A stretch of DNA of 31,395 nucleotides from a virus. Below, piece after piece: positions 20,403-27,917 of the stretch. The notes under the pieces are model-generated. The model was not told the DNA's origin and did no database searches. It saw only the letters and a list, made by a program, of their open reading frames with translations. Within the stretch, counting starts at the first letter, position 1. Each line of letters opens with the position of its first letter. The position numbers and the translations under genes were made by a program. The DNA lies in IMG/VR virus record IMGVR_UViG_3300043433_000036, positions 1 to 31,395 of that record; one strand, given 5' to 3'.

Positions 20403-21118
20403 AATTAGTTAAATTATTTGAAGAGTTTATTAACGAAGGTGTACACGATAAAAACATCTTAAAAGCTATTTTTATGGCAGGTGGACCGGGTTCTGGTAAA
20501 TCTAGAGTTGTTAGAGAACTTTTCGATATACCTGAAGGAGGTATTCAGTCCGTTTCATATTCAACGGGGCTTAAAGTTATTAATTCAGATCCTGCTTTTG
20601 AACTTGAACTTCAAAAAATAGGTGTTAATCCTAAAGATTTAGCAACAATGGACACAGATGAGTTTGATAGTCTTACACAAGGTGAAGCATCTCCAAGAGG
20701 TAAAGCTAAAAAAATAACAATGTCTAGACAAAAATTATACATGAAAGGCCGTTTAGGTATGTTAATTGATGGCACCGGAGATGATTACAAGAAAATTCAA
20801 TCTAGAAAAGAAGCCATTGAAAAACTAGGTTATGATGTATATATGATTTTTGTTAATACTTCTCTTGAAGTGGCATTACAAAGAAACGCAGCGAGATCTA
20901 GATCAATTCCAGACGAATTAGTAAAAGAAATTTGGCAGTCTGTACAAGATAATATTGGTCACTTTCAAGGTTTATTCGGTGGACAAAACATGATTATCAT
21001 AGATAATTCTTTAACTGGGACTGCTCATATCAAACAAATGGAAGGCGCTATAGCCAAATTACTTAGAAAACCTGTACAAAATCACATTGGTAAACAGTGG
21101 ATTAAGGCAAATTCTTAA
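20399..21118 (+). CDS. Tagged cargo protein 8: P-loop (zeta-toxin/AAA-like) kinase
   Basis: 239 residues with leader MKLVKLFEEFINE before G. The Walker A motif GGPGSGKS lies at 28-35. Further family features are NSDPAFE (a substrate Asp-like position), MLIDGTGDD, and VYMIFVNTSLEVALQRNAARSR, the LID-type arginine stretch. This resembles zeta-toxin/polynucleotide-kinase-like P-loop kinases in T4-like phages. Likely substrates are nucleotides, RNA ends or UDP-sugars. Delivered early it could modify host RNA or metabolites; that is inference. A terminator follows 26 bp downstream. Confidence 0.82.
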   Translation: MKLVKLFEEFINEGVHDKNILKAIFMAGGPGSGKSRVVRELFDIPEGGIQSVSYSTGLKVINSDPAFELELQKIGVNPKDLATMDTDEFDSLTQGEASPRGKAKKITMSRQKLYMKGRLGMLIDGTGDDYKKIQSRKEAIEKLGYDVYMIFVNTSLEVALQRNAARSRSIPDELVKEIWQSVQDNIGHFQGLFGGQNMIIIDNSLTGTAHIKQMEGAIAKLLRKPVQNHIGKQWIKANS

Positions 21119-21143
21119 AAAACACATATTTTTAAAAATAAAT

Positions 21144-21175
21144 GCTCAAATATTTTTTTATTTGGGCTTTTTTTT
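21144..21175 (+). terminator. Terminator (cassette copy 3)
   Basis: GCTCAAA (21144-21150) pairs with TTTGGGC (21161-21167, one G-U), then a T run that merges into the promoter at 21177. It ends the first half of the cargo operon. Confidence 0.8.
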
Positions 21176-21176
21176 G

Positions 21177-21198
21177 TATATTTACATTATAATTAAAA
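21177..21198 (+). promoter_or_regulatory. Candidate promoter, TATATTTAC / TAATTAAAA type (copy 3)
   Basis: TATATTTAC at 21177-21185 and TAATTAAAA at 21190-21198, with the conserved 13-bp register. It precedes the nucleotidase ATG at 21207. Confidence 0.6.
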
Positions 21199-21206
21199 AC
21201 AAGAAG

Positions 21207-21659
21207 ATGAACAAGAAAATAGTTTATATCGATTTAGACGGAGTAATGGTTGATTTAGAAGGCCACGCAATCGAAAGACACGGACCAGATGCAGTTAGAC
21301 ATTTAGGTAGATTAACATCAGTAGATAAAGAGTTGTTTGAGAATCCTGAACCTATCTCTGGAGCTCTAGATGCTGTTAAAACACTAATGGAACAGTATGA
21401 TGTGTATTTCTTAAGCACAGCGCCATGGTCAAATGCAGAGTCTTGGAGCTCTAAACGCAGATGGGTTCAAAAACACTTGGGTAAATTAGCACACAAAAGA
21501 CTTATACTTTCTCACAGAAAAGATCTTTTAATGGGTGATTATCTTATTGATGACAGACCTAATAATGGTGCAGCAGAATTCAAAGGTCAATGGATTCAAT
21601 TTGGCCAACCTGAATTTAAAAATTGGGAGCAAGTTTTAAATTACTTAATAATAAAATAA
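21207..21659 (+). CDS. HAD-family 5'(3')-deoxyribonucleotidase-like phosphatase
   Basis: 150 residues from the ATG at 21207, which follows the promoter; an earlier in-frame ATG at 21087 would read through the terminator and promoter. Motif I is YIDLDGVMVDLE (nucleophile and general acid Asp), motif II LSTAPW, and a late DYLIDDRPNN gives motif IV. This matches phage/bacterial 5'(3')-deoxyribonucleotidases, which dephosphorylate dNMPs. It lacks the cargo leader and has its own promoter, so it is likely a cytoplasmic enzyme acting during infection. Confidence 0.88.
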   Translation: MNKKIVYIDLDGVMVDLEGHAIERHGPDAVRHLGRLTSVDKELFENPEPISGALDAVKTLMEQYDVYFLSTAPWSNAESWSSKRRWVQKHLGKLAHKRLILSHRKDLLMGDYLIDDRPNNGAAEFKGQWIQFGQPEFKNWEQVLNYLIIK

Positions 21660-21669
21660 TATATAGACT

Positions 21670-22092
21670 ATGAAAACAGTAAAATTATTCGAACAATACG
21701 TAAATGAAAGTTTAATCTTTGATGATGGAACTACAGATATTACACAAGCATCTGAAATATTAAAAGACGCTTTAGAAAAAGAAAAACCAGGTTACATCTC
21801 TTTAAGTAAAGGTGTTTTTGGTAATGATACTATCATGCTTTTAGTTTCTTTTGAACCTAAAACAGAATGGTCTAATGGATATGTAGAGAATTCTAATTAC
21901 TTTAGAATGGCTATTTACAAAGATGGCAAAATGGAAGTTTTCACACAATCTTTATATGAGCCAGGAAAACAAGTATCTTATGAAACTCGTTTGAAAATCA
22001 AATTTAGAAAAGCAACTGCAAAATCTATGAAAGATGCTGCTGATAGAGCTGTTAAATTTGTTAAAGAAGTAAAAAAAGCACTAGGTAAATAG
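21670..22092 (+). CDS. Tagged cargo protein 9
   Basis: 140 residues with leader MKTVKLFEQYVNE before S. The body has helix-strand-strand character: SEILKDALEKEKPG, GNDTIMLLVSFEPKTEW, YFRMAIYKDGKMEVF, then a long basic C-terminal helix (KATAKSMKDAADRAVKFVKEVKKAL). Function unknown. It begins 10 bp after the nucleotidase stop, with a TATATAG motif before the start. Confidence 0.78.
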   Translation: MKTVKLFEQYVNESLIFDDGTTDITQASEILKDALEKEKPGYISLSKGVFGNDTIMLLVSFEPKTEWSNGYVENSNYFRMAIYKDGKMEVFTQSLYEPGKQVSYETRLKIKFRKATAKSMKDAADRAVKFVKEVKKALGK

Positions 22093-22093
22093 C

Positions 22094-22396
22094 ATGAAAC
22101 ACACTAAATTATTCGAACAATTCATAACTGAAAAGAAATCAAGTTATCAAGTTTATCATAGAAGCTATACATCAGCGGTTGACACTGCTTTAGAGTATGC
22201 TGAAGCTCAAGGTTTTACTTATGATAAAGAAGAAACTGCGACCAAAATAGGTATGGGTCCTAAAAGACCAGGTGATGGTTTTACAAACAGATTTAATATC
22301 ACGCTTTTTAAAGATGGTAAAGAACAAAAGAAAGCCCTTCAAATTTCAATATATGGAATGGGCGATAAATACGAACTAAACGCATATATCTCATAA
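22094..22396 (+). CDS. Tagged cargo protein 10
   Basis: 100 residues with leader MKHTKLFEQFITE before K. The body is basic with a helix (SYTSAVDTALEYAEAQ) and beta strands (NRFNITLFKDGKEQKKALQISIYG), like a small alpha/beta domain. The pattern of strands resembles cargo 9. It starts 1 bp after cargo 9 and its stop overlaps the start of cargo 11 by one base. Confidence 0.78.
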   Translation: MKHTKLFEQFITEKKSSYQVYHRSYTSAVDTALEYAEAQGFTYDKEETATKIGMGPKRPGDGFTNRFNITLFKDGKEQKKALQISIYGMGDKYELNAYIS

Positions 22397-23541
22397 TGAA
22401 AAAAGTAAAACTATTCGAACAGTTTCTAAATGAAGAAACCTCATTTCCAGCTCAATTTGAAATTGGAGAACCAGTATCATTCATAACAGCCCCTGGCGAT
22501 GATCAAAGATGGGGATCAATTGTTAAAGTATCATTCACAAAAGCAAAAGTTTTCTATGATATATTAGATGATTACACATCAACTGTGATTGGTAACATTG
22601 ATTCAGTGTTTGTGAAAACATTAAGAAGCAATATAAAATTAGAAGAACCAACCAATGAGTCGGTAAACGTTAAATATTTTGAACAATATTTAAATGAAGT
22701 AACTCAACACTCTGTTTCAGGCAATTCTGGCAGAACTTATACAACATTAGATAACTCAAAATATGAGTTGAAAAAAGATGTTAAAGATGCTAAAATCGGT
22801 GACTACGTCGATGTAATTTTACCAAAAGGTACTATTATCACAAATCTTCCAGGCGGTGTATTTGCAAATCACAAAGATCTTAAAGACAAATATTGTACAG
22901 GTTATAAAGCTGCTAAATGGCATGATAAATTTGGAGTTGCGATTAGAACAATGCCAGATACTTTAGAAGCTATTGAAAATAATTCTAAAATTTTAGAATC
23001 TAAATATGATGGTAATATTGCAGGAGATGCTGCAGAATATATTGCTAAAGAATTATCACATTATGTTAAAGGAATCATTGACCAATCAAATGATAAACAA
23101 ACATACTTCCATTTAAAAGACAAATCATATAAAAATAAAGTTATTAAAACTTTAAAGGATATTTATGGTTTAGATGCTCAAGATGGTGGAACTCAATTCT
23201 CACCTTCACCGACTATCAAATTTGACAATGATGTAATATTAGAAGCTATCGTTAATGAAGCTAAAGATGCTACTAGAGAAGAAATCATGGATTTGATGGA
23301 AACTAAATATAAAATTAGATTTGTTAGAACTTCTGAAGAATTTGATGGCGAAAAAGATGGTATTTGGATTGCTGGCGATAACGGAGAAGAATTAAGCGGT
23401 AACAAAATATTTGATTATTACAACAAGAGCGCTAAATATAAAAACGGTGTACTTAAGAACGTTGTAGATGCTATTGAGAAAAAAGGTTGGTGGTTTTCTT
23501 GGAATGATCCAGGAACAATGATGATTTGGCCAAAAAATTAA
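22396..23541 (+). CDS. Tagged cargo protein 11 with two leaders (putative polyprotein)
   Basis: 381 residues, the largest cargo. Leader MKKVKLFEQFLNE is followed by a ~75-residue SH3-like domain (FEIGEPVSFITAPGDDQRWGSIVKV). A second leader-like segment, VNVKYFEQYLNE, lies at residues 90-101, and a third cut-like site, AIVNE before AKD, at 284-288. Cutting at all three would release units of about 88, 187 and 93 residues. The last begins AKDATREEIMDLM and ends WWFSWNDPGTMMIWPKN. The layout suggests fusion of separate cargo genes. Functions of the units are unknown. Confidence 0.78.
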   Translation: MKKVKLFEQFLNEETSFPAQFEIGEPVSFITAPGDDQRWGSIVKVSFTKAKVFYDILDDYTSTVIGNIDSVFVKTLRSNIKLEEPTNESVNVKYFEQYLNEVTQHSVSGNSGRTYTTLDNSKYELKKDVKDAKIGDYVDVILPKGTIITNLPGGVFANHKDLKDKYCTGYKAAKWHDKFGVAIRTMPDTLEAIENNSKILESKYDGNIAGDAAEYIAKELSHYVKGIIDQSNDKQTYFHLKDKSYKNKVIKTLKDIYGLDAQDGGTQFSPSPTIKFDNDVILEAIVNEAKDATREEIMDLMETKYKIRFVRTSEEFDGEKDGIWIAGDNGEELSGNKIFDYYNKSAKYKNGVLKNVVDAIEKKGWWFSWNDPGTMMIWPKN

Positions 23542-23547
23542 TAAGAT

Positions 23548-23835
23548 ATGAAACACATTAAACTATACGAAGAATTTGTTAACGAGGCTCAAATTGGAGA
23601 TAAATTAACTAAGAAATTTACAGAATTGACTGGAATTTCAACATGGGACAAAGTAACTTTAAAATCAGAGTCTGGAACTTGGACCGTTGTAAGATTATGG
23701 GCACCAAAAGATAATGGAGGTATGAATCCTGGATTACATATTGAATTAACTAAAGGTAGTTCTAGAGAACATTTTCAAGCAATGGATGAAGATGGAACTT
23801 TAACAGAATTTGGAAAAGGACTTAAAAAGAAATAA
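23548..23835 (+). CDS. Tagged cargo protein 12
   Basis: 95 residues with leader MKHIKLYEEFVNE before A. The body shows beta strands (WDKVTLKSESGTWTVVRLWA, GLHIELTKGSSREHF) like a small beta-barrel or OB-type fold. Function unknown. The stop overlaps the next ATG by one base (TAATG). Confidence 0.78.
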   Translation: MKHIKLYEEFVNEAQIGDKLTKKFTELTGISTWDKVTLKSESGTWTVVRLWAPKDNGGMNPGLHIELTKGSSREHFQAMDEDGTLTEFGKGLKKK

Positions 23836-24200
23836 TGAAACACATGACAAATTTTAATTCATTTGTTAACGAATCTGCAAAGTCAGATAAATTAACACCG
23901 TTGTTAATAAATGCTATTGACAAAGTTGACAATTCTCTTTCTTATACAGATTTTGCAATTGCGATTGCAAACATCATCAAAGACGAATACGGTTCTCACA
24001 ATATTAAACCATTTATGGCTGTTCTACAAAAAGAATTAAGCGTTAAAGAATCAGAAGAATTAGAAGAATCAAAAGACTCTGATACATTCGTTGGAAATCC
24101 AAGCGAAGACTCAAGAATGGTAGACATTAGAGCTTTTAGAGGCGCAGTTAAAGATCTTACTGATTTTATTGACGATAAAATTAAAGAAACACAAAAATAG
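23835..24200 (+). CDS. Tagged cargo protein 13
   Basis: 121 residues with a divergent leader MKHMTNFNSFVNE before S. The body is helical and acidic with an E/S-rich linker (KESEELEESKDSD) and a final helix (AFRGAVKDLTDFIDDKI). Function unknown. It is the last of the contiguous array. Confidence 0.75.
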   Translation: MKHMTNFNSFVNESAKSDKLTPLLINAIDKVDNSLSYTDFAIAIANIIKDEYGSHNIKPFMAVLQKELSVKESEELEESKDSDTFVGNPSEDSRMVDIRAFRGAVKDLTDFIDDKIKETQK

Positions 24201-24276
24201 TTTGAAACTTTCTAAAAAAGACTAATATATAAACAGTAGAACCTCTAATCCTCTACAAAAAATATCTAAATCTTTT

Positions 24277-24453
24277 ATGGAAAAGTTCATCCCAGAAGTC
24301 GACATCACTTCTGAGATCGAGCCCAAAGAGACAAAAGGTCCAATTGTTGAAACTATAGAAAACATCATTAAGCATTATGATTTTATTTCTATTCTAGACG
24401 AAGACGACGAAGAGTCTGATTGGATTTGGTTCGGAGTTGGTGGCCCGGCCTAA
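24277..24453 (+). CDS. Small acidic hypothetical protein
   Basis: 58 codons, very acidic (PEVDITSEIEPKE, LDEDDEESDW), with a hydrophobic aromatic end (WIWFGVGGPA). It is preceded by an A/T-rich leader and followed by a strong terminator, which supports a real transcription unit. Strong negative charge could mimic DNA, but that is only a guess. Confidence 0.55.
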   Translation: MEKFIPEVDITSEIEPKETKGPIVETIENIIKHYDFISILDEDDEESDWIWFGVGGPA

Positions 24454-24464
24454 AAAGAAATCAA

Positions 24465-24490
24465 AAGGAATCTAACTGATTCCTTTTTTT
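24465..24490 (+). terminator. Terminator after small acidic gene
   Basis: AAGGAATC (24465-24472) pairs with GATTCCTT (24478-24485), followed by a T run. Confidence 0.85.
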
Positions 24491-24538
24491 ATGCAATAAA
24501 CTTTTCGCTAAATTCACGTATAAACTAGACTTAAATAT

Positions 24539-26263
24539 GTGAACGTGCTAGAAGAAATCAACGAGAAATTAGATCAGATTATAAAAGAAGAAAGGCTTGG
24601 TAAAGGCTTTCAATTTCGAACAGGCCAAAGAGAAACTATCACGGCAATTTGTAAAACATATTTTGAAGATCCAAAAGCAACCATTGTTATTGATGCACCG
24701 ACAGGAACTGGTAAATCTATTATTGCCATGGCTTCAAGTCTTGTTTTATCAGGCTTTGACAAACAAGGTTATTTAATTACCAGTGATTTATCATTACAAG
24801 ACCAATACGAATCAGATTTTTATAGATTAGGCTTACACTGGCCTTCAGTAAAAGGCGCAGATAACTATGAATGTTCTGTCAACAACTTACCATTTTCATT
24901 AGGTGATTGTCGTTTAAAGGGTATGGGTTATGAGCAAGCTTCTAAGCTTGATTGTTATGGATCTTGTGATTACTTACAAAACAGACAAAGAGCCATTAAC
25001 CACAGGGTTTGTTTACTTAACTATGCATTTTGGTTGCTACAAAGAAATTACGTAGAAGATAAAAAGGCAGATGAAGGTGGCTCACCATTTGCACAAAGAG
25101 ATTTTGCATTCTTTGATGAGGCTCATAAAGTAGATGAGATCGTTCAAAATCATTTTAGTCCAAGAGTTGACTCAGACATTTCTTCAAGAATTCAAACAGT
25201 TAATTCGTTCTTAATGAAGTGGGGTTTCTCAGAGCCTAAAGTAACTAAGAATAGAATAGACAGCGTCATTAATATGTTGTTAAATGAAACTGATAACAAA
25301 AAGATCTTTGAAGCAATGGGTTACTTAAAGCAATATTTAGGGCATTATAACTCAATGAACCAGGATATTAAGAGTGCAGCCAAAAAAAGATTTAGTAATG
25401 GTTTAGTGCCTAAAGATTGGCAAAATGCAATGACTGCGCTTGACAGAATCAAAGATGTTTATTGTAAATTTGATGACTATATTGATATTATAGCTGAAGT
25501 TGGTTTGGATAAAATGGTCGTAGATCAAAACAGAGAAGAAGCCAAATTTACATGTATTGAAGAACAATGGATGATTAGAAAACACTTACATTCAAAGGCA
25601 GATTTTAAAGTCTTTATGAGTGCTACTATAGGTGATCCAGCTTCTTATATGAGAATTATGGGCATTGAGAATGCTAGATTCATCAGGCTTACTAACGACT
25701 TTAACTATGATAAATCTCCGATAGTTTTCATTAACAAACACAGAATGTCTATGAGAGAAAAGGAAGCTAGTTTGCCAAAAGTATTAGAGATGCTTGACAA
25801 AATCATAGACAAACACAAAGGTCAAAGAGGTGTTATACATTGTGGTTCATATGAATTTATGAATTACATCATGGCTAAGAGTAAACACACATTTAGATTA
25901 ATCAACTATGAAAATTCCAAAGATAAAGCAGGTGCTTTAGAGTTGTTTAAGAAAAAAGAAGGCTCTGTGTTAGTTGGTCCATCTATTTTAGAAGGTTTAG
26001 ATTTAAAAGATGATACTAGTAGATTTCAAATATTCTTTAAAGTTCCATATCCATCGTTAAACAGTCCACATATCAAGGCTAAAATGAAATATATGCCAGA
26101 TTGGTATGATTGGAAAACTAGTGTGAGTTTCTTACAAGGTGTTGGAAGATCTGTTAGAAGCAAAGACGATTGGGCTGTTACTTATATGTTAGATGCTTGT
26201 TTTAGAGGCTTAATAAGTAAAGTGCCTAAAGATATTAAATCTAGAATAAAAATGATTGAATAG
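24539..26263 (+). CDS. SF2 helicase of the DinG/XPD (Rad3) type with Fe-S cysteines
   Basis: 574 residues. Walker A is APTGTGKS (53-60), the DEAH box is at 193-196, and a late motif VI-like QGVGRSVRS lies near the C terminus. Between Walker A and DEAH are four cysteines (C112, C124, C139, C143), the position where XPD and DinG bind a 4Fe-4S cluster. It should unwind DNA 5' to 3' in replication or repair. The start is GTG at 24539; the ATG two bases earlier is out of frame and hits TGA at once. Confidence 0.88.
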   Translation: MNVLEEINEKLDQIIKEERLGKGFQFRTGQRETITAICKTYFEDPKATIVIDAPTGTGKSIIAMASSLVLSGFDKQGYLITSDLSLQDQYESDFYRLGLHWPSVKGADNYECSVNNLPFSLGDCRLKGMGYEQASKLDCYGSCDYLQNRQRAINHRVCLLNYAFWLLQRNYVEDKKADEGGSPFAQRDFAFFDEAHKVDEIVQNHFSPRVDSDISSRIQTVNSFLMKWGFSEPKVTKNRIDSVINMLLNETDNKKIFEAMGYLKQYLGHYNSMNQDIKSAAKKRFSNGLVPKDWQNAMTALDRIKDVYCKFDDYIDIIAEVGLDKMVVDQNREEAKFTCIEEQWMIRKHLHSKADFKVFMSATIGDPASYMRIMGIENARFIRLTNDFNYDKSPIVFINKHRMSMREKEASLPKVLEMLDKIIDKHKGQRGVIHCGSYEFMNYIMAKSKHTFRLINYENSKDKAGALELFKKKEGSVLVGPSILEGLDLKDDTSRFQIFFKVPYPSLNSPHIKAKMKYMPDWYDWKTSVSFLQGVGRSVRSKDDWAVTYMLDACFRGLISKVPKDIKSRIKMIE

Positions 26264-26290
26264 ATATAACAAAAACACACGCATACTAAA

Positions 26291-26482
26291 ATGGCACTCT
26301 TTAAATTAATCAAAGAACTAGAACTTAGATTATCTGACTTGGAAGCTAAAAAACCAAGTACACTTCTTTTTAAAATGATCATAGACGCACAAATAAAGGG
26401 TCTGCAATCCAAGATAAAAGAGCTTAGAGATGAGGTTGCCGAACGAAAAAAAGGAAATTATGTCACAGAAGATTATAAATAA
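26291..26482 (+). CDS. Small coiled-coil hypothetical protein
   Basis: 63 residues with two amphipathic, Lys/Glu/Leu-rich helices (LFKLIKELELRLSDLEAKK and IKGLQSKIKELRDEVAERK) forming a helical hairpin. It starts 27 bp after the helicase stop, probably cotranscribed. Function unknown. Confidence 0.6.
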   Translation: MALFKLIKELELRLSDLEAKKPSTLLFKMIIDAQIKGLQSKIKELRDEVAERKKGNYVTEDYK

Positions 26483-26537
26483 TTACATTGAAAACCAATC
26501 AGTTATAAAAAAGTTGAAAAATAATTGAAAAAAAGTT

Positions 26538-26567
26538 AGCCCAGATTTTTTTATTTGGGCTTTTTTT
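26538..26567 (+). terminator. Terminator (cassette copy 4)
   Basis: AGCCCA (26538-26543) pairs with TGGGCT (26556-26561), then a T run. Same hairpin arms as at 1791. Confidence 0.82.
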
Positions 26568-26569
26568 CG

Positions 26570-26591
26570 TATATTTACTATGTAATTAAAA
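26570..26591 (+). promoter_or_regulatory. Candidate promoter, TATATTTAC / TAATTAAAA type (copy 4)
   Basis: TATATTTAC at 26570-26578 and TAATTAAAA at 26583-26591, same 13-bp register as the other copies, upstream of the ATG at 26602. Confidence 0.6.
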
Positions 26592-26601
26592 GATAAACAA
26601 T

Positions 26602-26949
26602 ATGAATACAATCATCCAAGTTCAACAATTCAGATTTAACGATGGCCAATATCGTAACGTAGAAGTTCCTACTTCAGAAATTACAAGCGATGTGTTTAGT
26701 GTATTAGACTTAGTATTTCATTACGGTCAGAATATGTTTCAACCACAAAATGCACCTTCAGTTTCAGTTGGTGATGTAATCAACTACGATCGCAGATACT
26801 TTATGGTTGCTGGTTTTGGTTTTACTGAAATTAAAAGTGAGACTTACGAAGTTCTTAAAAGAGCTTGTAGTGCATCTTGTAAGAATAACACTAGATATGA
26901 CTTAGAATTGTGGAACATGATTGGTGAAGAATCATTAGAATACTGTTAA
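26602..26949 (+). CDS. Hypothetical protein
   Basis: 115 residues, first gene after a terminator-promoter cassette. Strand-rich with an SH3/OB-like feel: SVSVGDVINYDRRYFMVAGFGFTEIKSETYEVL. Three Cys near the end (RACSASC... and final EYC) may bind metal or be incidental. No signal or membrane segment. I do not recognise a family. Confidence 0.7.
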   Translation: MNTIIQVQQFRFNDGQYRNVEVPTSEITSDVFSVLDLVFHYGQNMFQPQNAPSVSVGDVINYDRRYFMVAGFGFTEIKSETYEVLKRACSASCKNNTRYDLELWNMIGEESLEYC

Positions 26950-26950
26950 T

Positions 26951-27130
26951 ATGAAACAAATTTACATGGAGCAAACCTTAATGGCAATGGCTCAAAAATC
27001 AGAAGAAAATCCAACTGCACACAAACAACATTTGGATATAATTAATTCAAAAGATGCTACTTTAAAACAAACCGAGTCTGGCATCAGATACGTTGTAATT
27101 GAATCTAAATCAGAAGAAAATGAAAACTAA
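26951..27130 (+). CDS. Small hypothetical protein
   Basis: 59 codons starting 1 bp after the preceding stop. Helical first half (MKQIYMEQTLMAMAQKSEEN), then a short strand (GIRYVVIESK) and an acidic tail. Its end overlaps the next gene by 11 bp. Tight packing supports translation; function unknown. Confidence 0.55.
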   Translation: MKQIYMEQTLMAMAQKSEENPTAHKQHLDIINSKDATLKQTESGIRYVVIESKSEENEN

Positions 27131-27317
27131 CAAAAAAAGACCTGGCTTTAATGAATGGGCTATCAAATTCAATGTCTCTTCTAGATGGGAAGAGATCTCA
27201 CCTGAGAAAAAAGCTTTAATTGAAAGAATTAGAAATGCTCGTTTTCAAAAAGAAATGGACGAGTACAACAAAAAGAAAAAGGATTCTCAACCAGATTTCA
27301 AATCTTACGGAGAATAA
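27120..27317 (+). CDS. Small basic hypothetical protein
   Basis: 65 residues from the ATG at 27120 (an in-frame ATG at 27099 is possible but overlaps the previous gene more). Very basic and charged: KTNKKRPGFNEWAIKFNVSS, then a coiled helix (EKKALIERIRNARFQKEMDEY). Probably nucleic-acid binding, but no family is recognised. Confidence 0.55.
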   Translation: MKTNKKRPGFNEWAIKFNVSSRWEEISPEKKALIERIRNARFQKEMDEYNKKKKDSQPDFKSYGE

Positions 27318-27337
27318 GTTTAACCAAAATTAAAATT

Positions 27338-27907
27338 ATGTTATACAAATACGATAAAAATCAATTAGTTTTTAAGTCTTTAAAATTAAAATCATATATT
27401 AAAGCTGCGACGCTTTGTATTTTAGCAATAAGTTTAACTTCATTTTACAGTTACAAATTAGGTATTGATAAAGCAGTTAATGGTTTAACTGAATATGAAA
27501 AAGTTGTATTGATTAAAAAGTCTGATACATTCAATAGTCAAAAATTGGTAACTATGATGAAGAGTTTGAATATTAAATTCGCTTGGATTCCAATGGCACA
27601 ATCAATTGTCGAGACAGGTCACTGGAAATCAAATATCTTTGTTGAGAATAATAACTTGTTTGGTATGAAAGAAGCTAAACAAAGAGTTACGACAGCTGGT
27701 GGTACTCAAAACAATCACGCTTATTATGATTCTTGGAAAGAATCTGTGTATGATTACGCATTTTATCAATCAAGATACTTAGGTTCTATTAGATCTGAAC
27801 AAGAATATTTTGATTATTTATCAGCAAGTTATGCTGAAGATCCTAATTATATCAAGGTTTTAAAAGCTACGATTGAAAAGTACAAATTAAAAGAACAATT
27901 TAATTAA
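27338..27907 (+). CDS. Membrane-anchored glucosaminidase (GH73-like lysin)
   Basis: 189 residues. Residues 21-37 form a transmembrane or signal-anchor helix (IKAATLCILAISLTSFYSY). The GH73 core follows with MAQSIVETGHWKS, placing catalytic Glu at E92, then NNNLFGMK and YDSWKESVYDYAFYQ, the conserved pieces of FlgJ/N-acetylglucosaminidase domains. It should cleave peptidoglycan at lysis. The N-terminal anchor suggests export by the Sec system, as with signal-arrest endolysins. A holin-like gene lies at 29677. Confidence 0.88.
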   Translation: MLYKYDKNQLVFKSLKLKSYIKAATLCILAISLTSFYSYKLGIDKAVNGLTEYEKVVLIKKSDTFNSQKLVTMMKSLNIKFAWIPMAQSIVETGHWKSNIFVENNNLFGMKEAKQRVTTAGGTQNNHAYYDSWKESVYDYAFYQSRYLGSIRSEQEYFDYLSASYAEDPNYIKVLKATIEKYKLKEQFN

Positions 27908-27908
27908 G

Positions 27909-27917
27909 AGATATATA
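27909..27917 (+). promoter_or_regulatory. AGATATATA box before cargo gene 14
   Basis: AGATATATA at 27909-27917, 41 bp before the ATG at 27959. Same core as the boxes before the homing endonuclease genes. Confidence 0.35.

Larger units (their letters stand above)
16244..24200 (+). other. Array of 13 genes sharing a capsid-targeting-like leader
   Basis: Thirteen proteins begin with one pattern: MKKIKLYEEFLNE, MKHVKVFEDFLNE, MKHIKLFEEFVTE, MKHVTKFNEFVNE, MQYVKLYEDFLNE, MKYIKLYEEFVAG, MKKVKLFEQFLNE, MKLVKLFEEFINE, MKTVKLFEQYVNE, MKHTKLFEQFITE, MKKVKLFEQFLNE, MKHIKLYEEFVNE, MKHMTNFNSFVNE. The bodies that follow are unrelated to one another. T4 internal proteins start MKTYQEFIAE and are cut after the E by prohead protease; length, charge and the [LVI]-x-E end agree. 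Only the HNH gene (18709) and the nucleotidase gene (21207) in this stretch lack the leader. Confidence 0.8.

Noticed and set aside
21087-21206. Upstream start and hydrophobic N-terminal extension for the nucleotidase
   Set aside because: It would translate through a terminator and promoter; the HAD motif begins right after the ATG at 21207.
16244-24200. Shared leader as a secretion signal or RiPP leader peptide
   Set aside because: The leader is short, amphipathic and charged with no hydrophobic core, and the bodies are folded domains up to 368 residues rather than short core peptides.
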